A DNA stretch of 64,000 nucleotides from Nemophila menziesii. Lineage: Eukaryota; Streptophyta; Magnoliopsida; Boraginales; Hydrophyllaceae. The stretch is from assembly GCA_029959085.1 (NCBI GenBank), contig JARWIR010000047.1, forward strand, positions 868,001 to 932,000, written 5' to 3'. Positions 36,501 through 49,953 of this stretch are shown here, piece after piece; position 1 is the stretch's first letter, and every line of letters begins with the position of its first letter. A model generated the notes under the pieces. It made no database searches, was not told the origin of the DNA, and worked only from the letters and a program-made list of their open reading frames with translations. Position numbers and translations under genes: made by a program.

Positions 36501-37403
36501 ATAAATTTTGTCTTGGTTTAAATAGACTGAATATTGTTTTGGAGATTGAGAAAATATTTATTAAGGTCATATAAGTGTTTTTTATATTTCCATTCAAATT
36601 TAAACAGGTTTGTAAGCAAGTGTAACTATAGAGAGGCATAATTGTTGATCAAATCTCGCTTGCTAGGTGAGGACAATAATATCTTAAAATTAAGTTTCGA
36701 TATAAACTTCCTTAGTGACAAATTAATTTAAAGTATAGGTAATCTGAGTGGTAAGTGTATCTTTTGGTACCTCGTCTATTTGTTTAATAATTTTTTTATT
36801 AAATATTTACTCCATACTTTATACAAAATGAAGTATATTTTATTCGAAAAAATTACTATATAATGTTAGTTAATATATATTTTTCATTATTTATACTATA
36901 AGTCATACATTAAATACCACATAATTTATTAAATAAAAGAAAAACCTAACAATAAATTAAAAATTAATTCAAGGTTGATAAGATTTGTTTTAAAAACTTT
37001 GGTATCAAAATGCTCTAATTTACATCCAAATCCAACATCATTTTTTTGAACGAACAAATCTTTAAAATAGATGTATGACCTTACTTGTATTCTATAAAAT
37101 AATGCATAATCGGTATTATTATAAAATAATATATAAATCCTAAACCTCACAATCAAATCTACTTTTATCAATAAAATAATGTATATTATGAAAGTATTTA
37201 TAAACCAAAATAATATAAAATTAGAATAAGAAAAACATACCTTAAATGAAATGTCATGACCATCGATCTATGATTACAAACATCGTCTTGTTCAAAAATT
37301 TACACAAACCAAATAATATTTAACTAATGTATACGAAATGGATATTCATATAAATATACATGTATTAGAATCGTGGAGATTTATTTAGAGGTAAGATTGG
37401 ATA

Positions 37404-37512
37404 AAGTAAGGGATAAAGGAGGCGAGTTGAAGTTAGGGATAAGGGAGGCGAGTTGAAGTTAGGGATAAGGGAGGCGGTGAGTTAAAGTATTGGATAAGGG
37501 AGACGGTGAGTT
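37404..37512 (+). repeat. G-rich minisatellite, copy IV
   Basis: Four units of the same 26-28-base repeat. Here two neighbouring units, gttagggataagggaggcg, are nearly identical. Confidence 0.8.
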
Positions 37513-37670
37513 TTGAATACTAATGTTTGATAATGTAATATTGGAAGGGTTTTGAGATCTTAGTTGTCAATAGAGGTTTTACAAGAATTAAATCTGCATA
37601 AGTAGCCACTTTGATGTTTCAAAACCAATTTAGCATTGTGGGCTTAAAAAATGATTCTTTATAAAAAAAT

Positions 37671-37691
37671 TAGGCCTTATTTAGGCCTATG
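37671..37691 (+). other. Deletion junction with short duplication
   Basis: taggccttatttaggcctat: a short taggcct repeat sits exactly where copy IV leaves the copy I order (which has ggccttattttaaacatg at 12202 onwards) and joins sequence equivalent to 15690. It is repeated at 44448-44468 and 51241-51261. Confidence 0.7.
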
Positions 37692-38208
37692 TAATATGTA
37701 ATATATAAGGAATTATTAATTTATATATAAATTAGAGTCTATAAGAATCATAAAATATGTATTATCTTATAATTTTAGCGAATTATTAATTTACTATATT
37801 TGTGTTATTTAATGATTAAATAAAAAAGATCATAATAGAAATAAATAAAAATAAGAAATAATTTTTTATCAAAATACTAAATTAGTTAATGGAATAGTAT
37901 ATTTAGGAAATAAATATTATATGGCCATTAGCTGAAAAATATTAATCAATTATTAACAAATAATAGAATAAATTTAAAAAAAACCTTATTCAAATTGTTT
38001 ACTCCAACACACCCTTAATTTTGAATATTTTTAAATTATTGAGTTATGAAATAACAATCAAATCATAATAAATAAATTAAATCTTTCCATCTTAATTTAA
38101 TTATCCATTATACTCTTATATATAGAACCCAACAAATATTATATATTATTAATATGATTATGCACGATTAACAAAGTAATAAGATAACGTTGAAGTTAAG
38201 AGGAAAAA
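37686..38208 (+). repeat. Duplicate of a unit-internal segment
   Basis: Corresponds to 33610-34118 of copy III (and to about 15690-16200 of copy I) but is clearly diverged from both. It ends at aagaggaaaaatg, after which sequence absent from copies I-III begins. Repeated in copies V and VI. Confidence 0.7.
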
Positions 38209-39079
38209 TGTATCATTTACGATTTTCGATAAACTCTTTTTTAAGAATGAAATATTTTTCTAGAAAAATATTTGTTGTGTTGAATATTAATTACATAATT
38301 TTCATTTTCACATATACTTAATACATAAGAATTTGACCCATACATTGTATATCATTCAAATAACTAAGAATAAATTGCTCACCATTATATTTCAATTTTC
38401 TTAACTTATTTAAATGATATATTAAAAGATTATATTTGTGATGGACATACCATAATAATCGCACGAGCATAATATATTACCATAAGCTTTCAATTCAATA
38501 ATTTTATTTGTAGTCAACGCAATTAATTATATACATCCCATAACATTCTGATATAATAATTATGTGCTTGGCCGATTAAATTAATAATATATGCCTTTTT
38601 GTGGAAAAATATAAATATATTCTAAACGAAAAAGTTATTTTTAATAAAATATTAATTCATTAAACAATGGTTTTAAATATTAGTTCTATAAACGGACTCA
38701 TGCCTAAAGATACCTAGAAAATGAGATTTAATAATGTAAAATGATATATAATTTCATATATTATCATAATGCAGATTACTTTTCGTTTAATTGATTTTTA
38801 AGAAATAAAAGAATACAATAAATTACATTTATAATAAAGACTAATAAAGACTAATAGATCATAAAAGATTTGAGATTGTAAACCAGACATAAGAGGATTC
38901 GTTTCAACGTGACATCTTATTACTAGATTTGGTAACTACTTCATTATATCACAATAAGATCGTGTTTTTGTATAGTTGTCTCCATTAATGATAACATACA
39001 TTTGTCTCTAATGACGGTCCATTAGAGATAGTACAAATTATTTGAAGGTACTTTACCATGTATAATATAAAAAGGTTAA
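38209..39079 (+). other. Sequence unique to the 6.8-kb units, no gene seen
   Basis: AT-rich sequence upstream of the LINE tail. It includes a perfect 9-bp hairpin at 39005-39028 (tctctaatg, loop acggtc, cattagaga). It may be further LINE sequence too decayed to read. Repeated at about 44985-45854 and 51778-52647. Confidence 0.5.
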
Positions 39080-39302
39080 AATTCCTTTGAATGGCATAAT
39101 TTACTTGGAATTTAATCCACTTTGTTCATTATGTGGCGAGGGTTATATATCAAATAAGCTTCTATTCTTTGAATGTGCTTATATGAGAGATATTTGAAAT
39201 GAGATTAAGAAGTGGTTGAGAATTGTCAAAGATATGAACATTTTATTGAGTGCATTGAAGTTGTTAATAAGCTAAAAACTCGTTAGAATTGAATAATAAG
39301 AC
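39080..39302 (+). pseudogene. LINE reverse-transcriptase zinc-finger tail, copy IV
   Basis: Reads FNPLCSLCGEGYISNKLLFFEC and on into MRDI*NEIKKWLR, the zf-RVT type of segment that follows the reverse transcriptase in plant LINEs. The usual His before FFEC is Leu here, and stops follow. It is cut at the triplication joint. Confidence 0.6.
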
Positions 39303-39821
39303 AAATCTTATGATATAAAACTACTAAAAACAATTGAATTATATATCAATTACACGTTCTCAAAAGAATAGATGATAGTTAGTAGTTCATAACACTTCTA
39401 ATAAACTATAGAAATTATAGAATCAATAAATTAAAGTACAACTTTGGCTGACTAATCGAACAAAAATCCTTTGATACCAAACTGAACCTTCAACTTGTAT
39501 CACTCAAAAATAAAAAGTTTTTTCCTTTCTACTTGATAAAAAATCTAGAATTGTAATTGCAATGTGAATGGTTCTAATTATTTAACTTATCATGCATGTA
39601 TTTAAATTTATATGTATTCTATCATATTTAAATTAAAAGTCTAAAATTGAGTTAAATAATTACAATTTCATTACTATTTTTTAATATGTCATATTACTAA
39701 ATATTAAACATATCAATTTGCTAAATAATATTCACATGTTAAAATTCAACCATAAATGTATTAAAATGGATTTTTTTTTTAGGTAAACACGTACTAGATA
39801 ATTTATAATTTCATTACATTT

Positions 39822-40290
39822 ACAAATCCAGCAAAAATAATTGTGTTAGATGCAATGAATCTTACAATTTCAGCAAGACTATGGATGTCCATGTAAATAC
39901 GATTGCCAACTGCTTTCGTCATTGTAAACTTTGATCAATAGATAACATGGCTTTTGAGAACGGGTAGGTAGTGCAAGCACTCAAGAACATCGAAATTTGA
40001 TCAAAGATTCAAATTATCGTAATGCAATAGATGTCAAATATGTCCTAATCAACCCATAAGACAATGTAGTTGCATAGTTGTTGACTGTAAAAGAAATTAT
40101 TTTGAGCGTTATCGAAACTTTGAAACTGATAAAGATGATGAAGGTGATGATGAAAGTTCTGCCATGGAGCCCCCTTCACGAAAGGAATAAATTAAAGAAA
40201 CAATCACATTGAATACTTTCTTGTTGAGATATGAGAAAACAACAACGGAAGTTCTTACAATGACAATAATAATTAGAGATGACATTTAAG
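39822..40290 (+). pseudogene. Pogo/Tigger-like transposase tail, copy IV
   Basis: Counterpart of 15144-15616. Nearly identical to copies III and V, and broken in the same way. Confidence 0.35.
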
Positions 40291-43200
40291 GTAAAATTAA
40301 TTTCAACAAAAAACAAAAAGTAATTGAGTCATTTTTCAAGAAACCTTCATAAATATTTCATATAATATGTAATATATAAGGAATTATTAATTTATATACA
40401 ATTTAGGGTCTATACAAATCATAAAAAATGTATTATCTTATAATTTTAGCAAATTATTAATTTACTGTATTTGTGTTATTCAATGATTAAATAAAAAAAA
40501 TCATAATAGAAACAAACAAAAATAAGAAATAATTTCTTATCAAAATACTAAATTCTTTAATGGAATAATATATTTAGGAAACAAATATTATATGACAATT
40601 AGTTTAAAATTATGAATCAATTATTGTCAAATAATACAATAAATTAAAAAAAAACGTATTCAAGTTGTTAACTCCAACTCACTCTTAATTTTGAATATTT
40701 ATAAATTATTGAGTTATGAAATAACAATCAAATTATAATAATAAAATAATTTTTTCCATCTTAATTTAATTATACGCTATACTCTTATATATACAACCCA
40801 TGAAGTATCATTTATTATTAATATGATTATGCACCATTAACAAAGTACTAAGATAATGTTGAAGTTGAGAGGAAAAATATGTTTATTATTTTATTAGAGA
40901 TAATAATGTAAATAGCATGAAAAAAGTCTTTATAAACAAAATTTATAAATATATAAAAAATGGACACTTAAATATGATGAATAAAGTACATTTAATTTTT
41001 ATTTTTCTATAATTTTTTCTATGATTTAGATAAAAAATGTTATAAAGAAAATTAAAATTATTATTTAAAATTTAAATCTATAAAATAAAATATGATTAGA
41101 AGGATAAATTCCTTTTTAATAAATTTTATACTGCATTAAAAAAATTTAGTTTTCCTCTTTAATAAGGATGAACAAAGAAAATGAAATACTCAACTTCTCA
41201 AAAAATCAACAAAGAAAATGAAATACTCAACTTCTCAAAATTTCAACGAAAATAAGTTTTTTGGTTTTGAAATTTGAATATATCAAACTACTCCTATAAT
41301 TTTGGTGGGTCAAAATTTGAAAGATAATCTGGCTACTCATTTTTTTGCGGGGGAAGCTTTAGGAATGTTTTTGGTGTGGTCCTCGTCGTTTTTTTTGTTC
41401 CTACAGAAATTGTCCCCGAAGGTGAAACTTGATGCATGCATATGGTTAAATTCGGTGAGATTGTTGTATTATCTCATGAATCAAACATATCTTTGATATT
41501 GAAGATATTGTTGTTGTTGTTAAGACCCTGATTCCAAGTCTATGGTGTTTTATAAAGGCTTTGATTAGGTTGATATGTTATCTCCTTTCCAGTACTCTTC
41601 ATGTCTTGGAATATTTTTCAAAACGGATTGAAATCTCTTGGAAACATCGACTCATTCCCTCAATTAATAATATTTTGTGCAATATTGTTTGACAAAGAAT
41701 TTGATAAGTTGATAAATTCATTGGTGGAACTGCATCTTGGATTGATGATCCTCTACTATGGATCGGTGGAGATTTCCCTGGATCAATGTTACTATGCCAT
41801 GGATCAGTGAAACTTCACTTTGATTGGTAAAAATCCATCTTGTTGAAGACTGCAGGTCACATACCTACTGAAGCCTTTTAAAACAAAAGTATTTTCAAGA
41901 ATGCCATATATGTTTAAAATAACAATAACAAACAATATGACAATGCAAAAAAATTACAATTAAAAATCTTGTTTGAATTTCTTAAGGGCTATCCATAAAT
42001 AGAAATACGACATTAAGTTTAAGAGTAGGTTTCCGGTTTATCCTAGGTGCATGATGCGATGACTATCTAATGTTTGTTAATCGTTGTTTGAAAGTTTGTA
42101 CAAGTTCATCATCGATGCACATACTGAATTATTAAATTTCACCTAGACTAGCAAAAATTATCTATTATTGGATTAATTGATGAACTGGAAAAATAACCTC
42201 TTATATATCAATAAATTTGAGCATTTCTCGTTAATAAATATGTAATTTTAACAAAATATTAATTATTTAATAAATAAACAAACTTACCCACAAGTTAACG
42301 TGTTTTATAGAACTATAAAAATATAAGGATAAAAAAATGAATCGATCTAATACAAATGAGGAAATAATATAAACTAAAATAAATAAATAGGCCATTAAGT
42401 TAATCCATTAGTTTCCAAACTAGTCAATGTCTTTTTTTACACTAAGATTAACCAAGGATATGTCTTATATAAAGTGGTTTGTGTACAACCAAAAAAATCA
42501 AATGGTATATATTATTTTGCATTATTCACCGAATGATTGTAATCTTGTAGATATCTATCGTATAATTATATAACATATTTACTTAGGTAGTCGATATGTA
42601 ACTTTTTTTGAGATGTTTTATAGATATATGAATTATGTTTGCATTTTTTGATCAATTTCATCCATGGAGATTGAATTTTATAGATCTGTATCATATATGT
42701 TATTAAAATCTTATAATAATTTACTAATATTTATATAATTTATAAGTATATTATTATATTATGACCAAACAATCCTACAGAAAAAAAATAATAATTAGTT
42801 TTTAATTGTATATTGTTCTAGTTAAAAAAATGTAGCATTTTATTTCAAACAATATCAAAAAGAGTTTCTTTTAATATATAATTAAAGGGTTAGTTACCAT
42901 ACACTTTTTCACACATAATACAGGGTGACAAATTTCAGTAATACAGTATGTTGTTAAATATAGGTAATATATTATGTGAATTACTCTTCATCTATCATTT
43001 AACTTTTTTTCTCTCGATTTTAATAGAAAAATTAGTGAGGTCATACGGTAAAGTCTAGTATCATAATAGAAGATGGAAATTTACCCACTCATCCTATGAA
43101 ATATCATATTGGAATTAAAAGAATATATATAGTGTAAAGGGTAGGGATATGAATTGTGTGACCATATTTATGAGTATTTAAATGATAGGTAAAGAACTTA

Positions 43201-44180
43201 GTTTCGAGCCTATATTCCAAATTGAACCAACTAATAGTAGGGATAAAAATACGAATGTTGACTAATACTGGGTTAAATAAATTTTGTCTTGGTTTAAATA
43301 GACAGAATATTATTTTGGAGATTGAGAAAATATTTATTAAGGTCATATAAGTCTTTTTTATATTTCCATTCAAATTTAAACAGGTTTGTAAGCAAGTGTA
43401 ACTATAGAGAGGCATAATTGTTGATCAAATCTCGCTTGCTAGGTGAGGACAATAATATCTTAAAATTAAGTTTCGATAATCATACTTCCTTAGTGACAAA
43501 TTAATTTAAAGTATAGGTAATCTGAGTGGTAAGTGTATCTTTTGGTACCTCGTCTATTTGTTTAATAATTTTTTTATTAAATATTTACTCCATACTTTAT
43601 ACAAAATGAAGTATATTTTATTCGAAAAAATTACTATATAATGTTAGTTAATATATATTTTTCATTATTTATACTATAAGTCATACATTAAATACCCCAT
43701 AATTTATTAAATAAAAGAAAAACCTAACAATAAATTAAAATTAATTCAAGGTTGATAAGATTTGTTTTAAAAACTTTGGTATCAAAATGCTCTAATTTAC
43801 ATCCAAATCCAACATCATTTTTTTGAACAAACAAATCTTTAAAATAGATATATGACCTTACTTGTATTCTATAAAATAATGCATAATCTGTATTATTATA
43901 AAATAATATATAAATCCTAAACCTCACAATCAAATCTACTTTTATCAATAAAATAATGTATATTATGAAAGTATTTATAAACCAAAATAATATAAAATTA
44001 GAATAAGAAAAACATACCTTAAATGAAATGTCATGACCATCGATCTATGATTACAAACATCGTCTTGTTCAAAAATTTACACAAACCAAATAATATTTAA
44101 CTAATGTTTATGAAATGGATATTCATATAAATATACATGTATTAGAATCGTGGAGATTTATTTAGAGGTAAGATTGGATA

Positions 44181-44290
44181 AAGTAAGGGATAATGGAGGC
44201 GAGTTGAAGTTAGGGATAAGGGAGGCGAGTTGAAGTTAGGGATAAGGGAGGCGGTGAGTTAAAGTATTGGATAAGGGAGACGGTGAGTTT
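44181..44290 (+). repeat. G-rich minisatellite, copy V
   Basis: Same unit structure as at 37404-37512. Confidence 0.8.
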
Positions 44291-45854
44291 TGAGTACTAA
44301 TGTTTGATAATGTAATATTGGAAGGGTTTTGAGATCTTAGTTGTCAATAGAGGTTTTACAAGAATTAAATCTTCATAAGTAGCCACTTTGATGTTTCAAA
44401 ACCAATTTAGCATTGTGGGCTTAAAAAATGATTCTTTATAAAAAAATTAGGCCTTATTTAGGCCTATGTAATATGTAATATATAAGGAATTATTAATTTA
44501 TATATAAATTAGAGTCTATAAGAATCATAAAATATGTATTATCTTATAATTTTAGCGAATTATTAATTTACTATATTTGTGTTATTTAATGATTAAATAA
44601 AAAAATCATAATAGAAATAAACAAAAATAAGAAATAATTTCTTATAAAAATACTAAATTAGTTAATGGAATAGTATATTTAGGAAATAAATATTATATGG
44701 CCATTAGCTGAAAAATATTAATCAATTATTAACAAATAATAGAATAAATTTAAAAAAACCTTATTCAAGTTGTTTACTCCAACACACCCTTAATTTTGAA
44801 TATTTTTAAATTATTGAGTTATGAAATAACAATCAAATCATAATAAATAAATTAAATCTTTCCATCTTAATTTAATTATCCATTATACTCTTATATATAG
44901 AACACAACAAATATTATATATTATTAATATGATTATGCACGATTAACAAAGTAATAAGATAACGTTGAAGTTAAGAGGAAAAATGTATCATTTACGATTT
45001 TCGATAAACTCTTTTTTAAGAATGAAATATTTTTCTAGAAAAATATTTGTTGTGTGTAATATTAATTACATAATTTTCATTTTCACATATACTTAATACA
45101 TAAGAATTTGACTCATACATTGTATATCATTCAAATAACTAAGAATAAATTGCTCACCATTATATTTCAATTTTCTTAACTTATTTAAATGATATATTAA
45201 AAGATTATATTTGTGATGGACATACCATAATAATCGCACGAGTATAATATATTTCCATAAGCTTTCAATGCAATAATTTTATTTGTAGTCAACGCAATTA
45301 ATTATATACATCCCATAACATTCTGATATAATAATTATGTGCTTGGCCGATTAAATTAATAATATATGCCTTTTTGTGGAAAAATGTAAATATATTCTAA
45401 ACGAACAAAGTTATTTTTAATAAAATATTAATTCATTAAACGATGGTTTTAAATATTATTTCTATAAATGGACTCATGCCTAAAGATACCTAGAAAATGA
45501 GATTTAATAATGTAAAATGATATATAATTTCATATATTATCATAATGCAGATTACTTTTCGTTTAATTGATTTTTAAGAAATAAAAGAATACAATAAATT
45601 ACATTGATAATAAAGACTAATAAAGACTAATAGATCATAAAAGATTTGAGATTGTAAACCAGACATAAGAGGATTCGTTTCAACGTGACATCTTATTACT
45701 AGATTTGGTAACTACTTCATTATATCACAATAAGATCGTGTTTTTGTATAGTTGTCTCCATTAATGATAACATACATTTGTCTCTAATGACGGTCCATTA
45801 GAGATAGTACAAATTATTTGAAGGTACTTTACCATGTATAATATAAAAAGGTTA

Positions 45855-46078
45855 AAATTCCTTTGAATGGCATAATTTACTTGGAATTTAATCCACTTTG
45901 TTCATTATGTGGCGAGGGTTATATATCAAATAAGCTTCTATTCTTTGAATGTGCTTATATGAGAGATATTTGAAATGAGATTAAGAAGTGGTTGAGAATT
46001 GTCAAAGATATGAACATTTTATTGAGTGCATTGAAGTTGTTAATAAGCTAAAAACTCGTTAGAATTGAATAATAAGAC
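45855..46078 (+). pseudogene. LINE zinc-finger tail, copy V
   Basis: Copy of 39080-39302 with the same lost His and the same cut at the joint. Confidence 0.6.
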
Positions 46079-46595
46079 AAATCTTATGATATAAAACTAC
46101 TAAAAACAATTGAATTATATATCAATTACACGTTCTCAAAAGAATAGATGATAGTTAGTAGTTCATAACACTTCTAATAAACTATAGAAATTATAGAATC
46201 ATTTAATTAAAGTACAACTTTGGCTGACTAATCGAACAAAAATCCTTTGATACCAAACTGAACCTTCAACTTGTATCACTCAAAAATAAAAAGTTTTTTC
46301 CTTTCTACTTGATAAAAAATCTAGAATTGTAATTGCAATGTGAATGGTTCTAATTATTTAACTTATCATGCATGTATTTAAATTTATATGTATTCTATCA
46401 TATTTAAATTAAAAGTCTAAAATTGAGTTAAATAATTACAATTTCATTACTATTTTTTAATATGTCATATTACTAAATTTTAAACATATCAATTTGCTAA
46501 ATAATATTCACATGTTAAAATTCAACCATAAATGTATTAAAATGGATTTTTTTTTAGGTAAACACGTACTAGATAATTTATAATTTCATTACATT

Positions 46596-47062
46596 TACAA
46601 ATCCAGCAAAAATAATTGTGTTAGATGCAATGAATCTTACAATTTCAGCAAGACTATGGATGTCCATGTAAATACGATTGCCAACTGCTTTCGTCATTGT
46701 AAACTTTGATCAATAGATAACATGGCTTTTGAGAACGGGTAGGTAGTGCAAGCACTCAAGAACATCGAAATTTGATCAAAGATTCAAATTATCGTAATGC
46801 AATAGATGTCAAATATGTCCTAATCAACCCATAAGACAATGTAGTTGCATAGTTGTTGACTGTAAAAGAAATTATTTTGAGCGTTATCGAAACTTTGAAA
46901 CTGATAAAGATGATGAAGGTGATGATGAAAGTTCTGCCATGGAGCCCCCTTCACGAAAGGAATAAATTAAAGAAACAATCACATTGAATACTTTCTTGTT
47001 GAGATATGAGAAAACAACAACGGAAGTTCTTACAATGACAATAATAATTAGAGATGACATTT
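46596..47062 (+). pseudogene. Pogo/Tigger-like transposase tail, copy V
   Basis: Counterpart of 15144-15616. Shares the damage seen in copies III and IV. Confidence 0.35.
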
Positions 47063-49953
47063 AAGGTAAAATTAATTTCAACAAAAAACAAAAAGTAATT
47101 GAGTCATTTTTCAAGAAACCTTCATAAATATTTCATATAATATGTAATATATAAGGAATTATTAATTTATATATAATTTAGGGTCTATACAAATCATAAA
47201 AAATGTATTATCTTATAATTTTAGCAAATTATTAATTTACTGTATTTGTGTTATTCAATGATTAAATAAAAAAAATCATAATAGAAACAAACAAAAATAA
47301 GAAATAATTTCTTATCAAAATACTAAATTCTTTAATGGAATAATATATTTAGGAAACAAATATTATATGACAATTAGTTTAAAATTATGAATCAATTATT
47401 GTCAAATAATACAATAAATTAATAAAAAAAACGTATTCAAGTTGTTAACTCCAAGTCACTCTTAATTTTGAATGTTTATAAATTATTGAGTTATGAAATA
47501 ACAATCAAATTATAATAATAAAATAATTTTTTCCATCTTAATTTAATTATACGTTATACTCTTATATATACAACCCATGAAGTATCATTTATTATTAATA
47601 TGATTATGCACCATTAACAAAGTACTAAGATAATGTTGAAGTTGAGAGGAAAAATATGTTTATTATTTTATTAGAGATAATAATGTAAATAGCATGAAAA
47701 AAGTCTTTATAAACAAAATTTATAAATATATAAAAAATGGACAATTAAATATGATGAATAAAGTACATTTAATTTTTATTTTTCTATAATTTTTTCTATG
47801 ATTTAGATAAAAAATGAAGTAGTCAAAAAATATTATAAAGAAAATTAAAATTATTATTTAAAATTTAAATCTATAAAATAAAATATGATTAGAAGGATAA
47901 ATTCCTTTTTAATAAATTTTAAATTGCATTAAAAAAATTTAGTTTTCCTCTTTAATAAGGATGAACAAAGAAAATGAAATACTCAACTTCTCAAAAAATC
48001 AACAAAGAAAATGAAATACTCAACTTCTCAAAATTTCAACGAAAATAAGTTTTTTGGTTTTGAAATTAGAATATATCAAACTACTCCTATAATTTTGGTG
48101 GGTCAAAATTTGAAAGATAATCTGGCTACTCATTTTTTTGGGGGGGAAGCTTTAGGAATGTTTTTGGTGTGGTCCTCGTCGTTTTTGTTGTTTCTACAGA
48201 AATTGTCCCCGGAGGTGAAACTTGAAGCATGCATATGGTTAAATTCGGTGAGATTGTTGTATTATCTCTTGAATCAAACATATCTTTGATATTGAAGATA
48301 TTGTTGTTGTTGTTAAGACCCTAATTCCAAGTCTATGGTGTTTTATAAAGGCTTTGATTAGGTTGATATGTTATCTCCTTTCCAGTACTCTTCATATCTT
48401 GGAATATTTTTCAAAACGGATTGAAATCTCTTGGAAACATCGACTCATTCCCTCAATTAAAAATATTTTGTGCAATATTGTTTGACAAAGAATTTGATAA
48501 GTTGATAAATTCATTGGTGGAACTGCATCTTGGATTGATGATCCTCTACTATGGATCGGTGGAGATTTCCCTGGATCAATGTTACTATGCCATGGATCGG
48601 TGAAACTTCACTTTGATTGGTAAAAATCCATCTTGTTGAAGACTGCAGGTCACATACCTACTGAAGCCTTTTAAAACAAAAGTATTTTCAAGAATGCCAT
48701 ATATGTTTAAAATAACAATAACAAACAATATGACAATGCAAAAAAATTACAATTAAAAATCTTGTTTGAATTTCTTAAGGGCTATCCATAAATAGAAATA
48801 CGACATTAAGTTTAAGAGTAGGTTTCCGGTTTATCCTAGGTGCATGATGCGATGACTATCTAATGTTTGTTAATCGTTGTTTGAAAGTTTGTACAAGTTC
48901 ATCATCGATGCACATACTGAATTATTAAATTTCACCTAGACTAGCAAAAATTATCTATTATTGGATTAATTGATGAACTGGAAAAGTAACCTCTAATATA
49001 TCAATAAATTTGAGCATTTCTCGTTAATAAATATGTAATTTTAACAAAATATTGATTATTTAATAAATAAACAAACTTACCCACAAGTTAAAGTGTTTTA
49101 TAGAACTATAAAAATATAAGGATAAAAAATGAATCGATCTAATACAAATGAGGAAATAATATAAACTAAAAAAAATAAATAGGCCATTAAGTTAATCCAT
49201 TAGTTTCCAAACTAGTCAATGTCTTTTTTTACACTAAGATTAACCAAGGATATGTCTTATATAAAGTGGTTTGTGTACAACCAACAAAATCAAATGGTAT
49301 ATATTATTTTGCATTATTCACCGAATGATTTTAATCTTGTAGATATCTATAGTATAATTATATAACATATTTACTTAGGTAGTCGATATGTAACTTTTTT
49401 TTGAGATATTTTATAGATATACGAATTATGTTTGAATTTTTTGATTAATTTCATCCATGGAGATTGAATTTTATAGATCTGTATCATATATGTTATTAAA
49501 ATCTTATAATAATTTACTAATATTTATATAATTTATAAGTATATTATTATATTATGACCAAACAATCCTACAGAAAAAAAATAATAATTAATTTTTAATT
49601 GTATATTGTTCTAGTTAAAAAAATGTAGCATTTTATTTCAAACAATATCAAAAAGAGTTTCTTTTAATATATAAGTAGAGGGTTAGTTACCATACACTTT
49701 TTCACACATAATACAGGGTGACAAATTTCAGTAATACAGTATGTTGTTAAATATAGGTAATATATTATGTGAATTACTCTTCATCTATCATTTAACTTTT
49801 TTTCTCTCGATTTTAATAGAAAAATTAGTGAGGTCATACGGTAAAGTCTAGTATCATAATAGAAGATGGAAATTTACCCACTCATCCTATGAAATATCAT
49901 ATTGGAATTAAAAGAATATATATAGTGTAAAGGGTAGGGATATGAATTGTGTG

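Larger units (their letters stand above)
36385..43160 (+). repeat. Tandem unit copy IV (6776 bp)
   Basis: Contains the minisatellite (37404-37512), then a junction at 37671-37691 where about 3.5 kb of the copy I sequence (about 12220-15690) is missing. Next come a duplicate of a later unit segment (37686-38208), unique sequence, the LINE tail (39080-39302), the triplication joint at 39303 and the transposase tail (39822-40290). Two minus-strand open frames (36328-36639 and 36929-37171) recur in copies V and VI because the copies are young; they show no recognisable domain. Confidence 0.85.
43161..49953 (+). repeat. Tandem unit copy V (6793 bp)
   Basis: Near-identical to copy IV in order and sequence. 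Minisatellite 44181-44290, deletion junction 44448-44468, LINE tail 45855-46078, triplication joint 46079, transposase tail 46596-47062. The plus-strand open frame at 48011-48289 is open in some copies only and has no recognised domain. Confidence 0.85.

Noticed and set aside
36328..36639. 103-codon minus-strand open frame repeated at 27385, 43104 and 49897
   Set aside because: It recurs because the units are recent duplicates. The older copy at 1-399 differs, and there is no domain or codon signal.
36929..37171. 80-codon minus-strand open frame repeated at 43724 and 50517
   Set aside because: It is present only in the young copies IV-VI. Copies I-III have disruptions, and I recognise no family.
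48011..48289. 92-codon plus-strand open frame repeated at 34441 and 41302
   Set aside because: Not open in copy I. The opposite strand reads more like a decayed exon.
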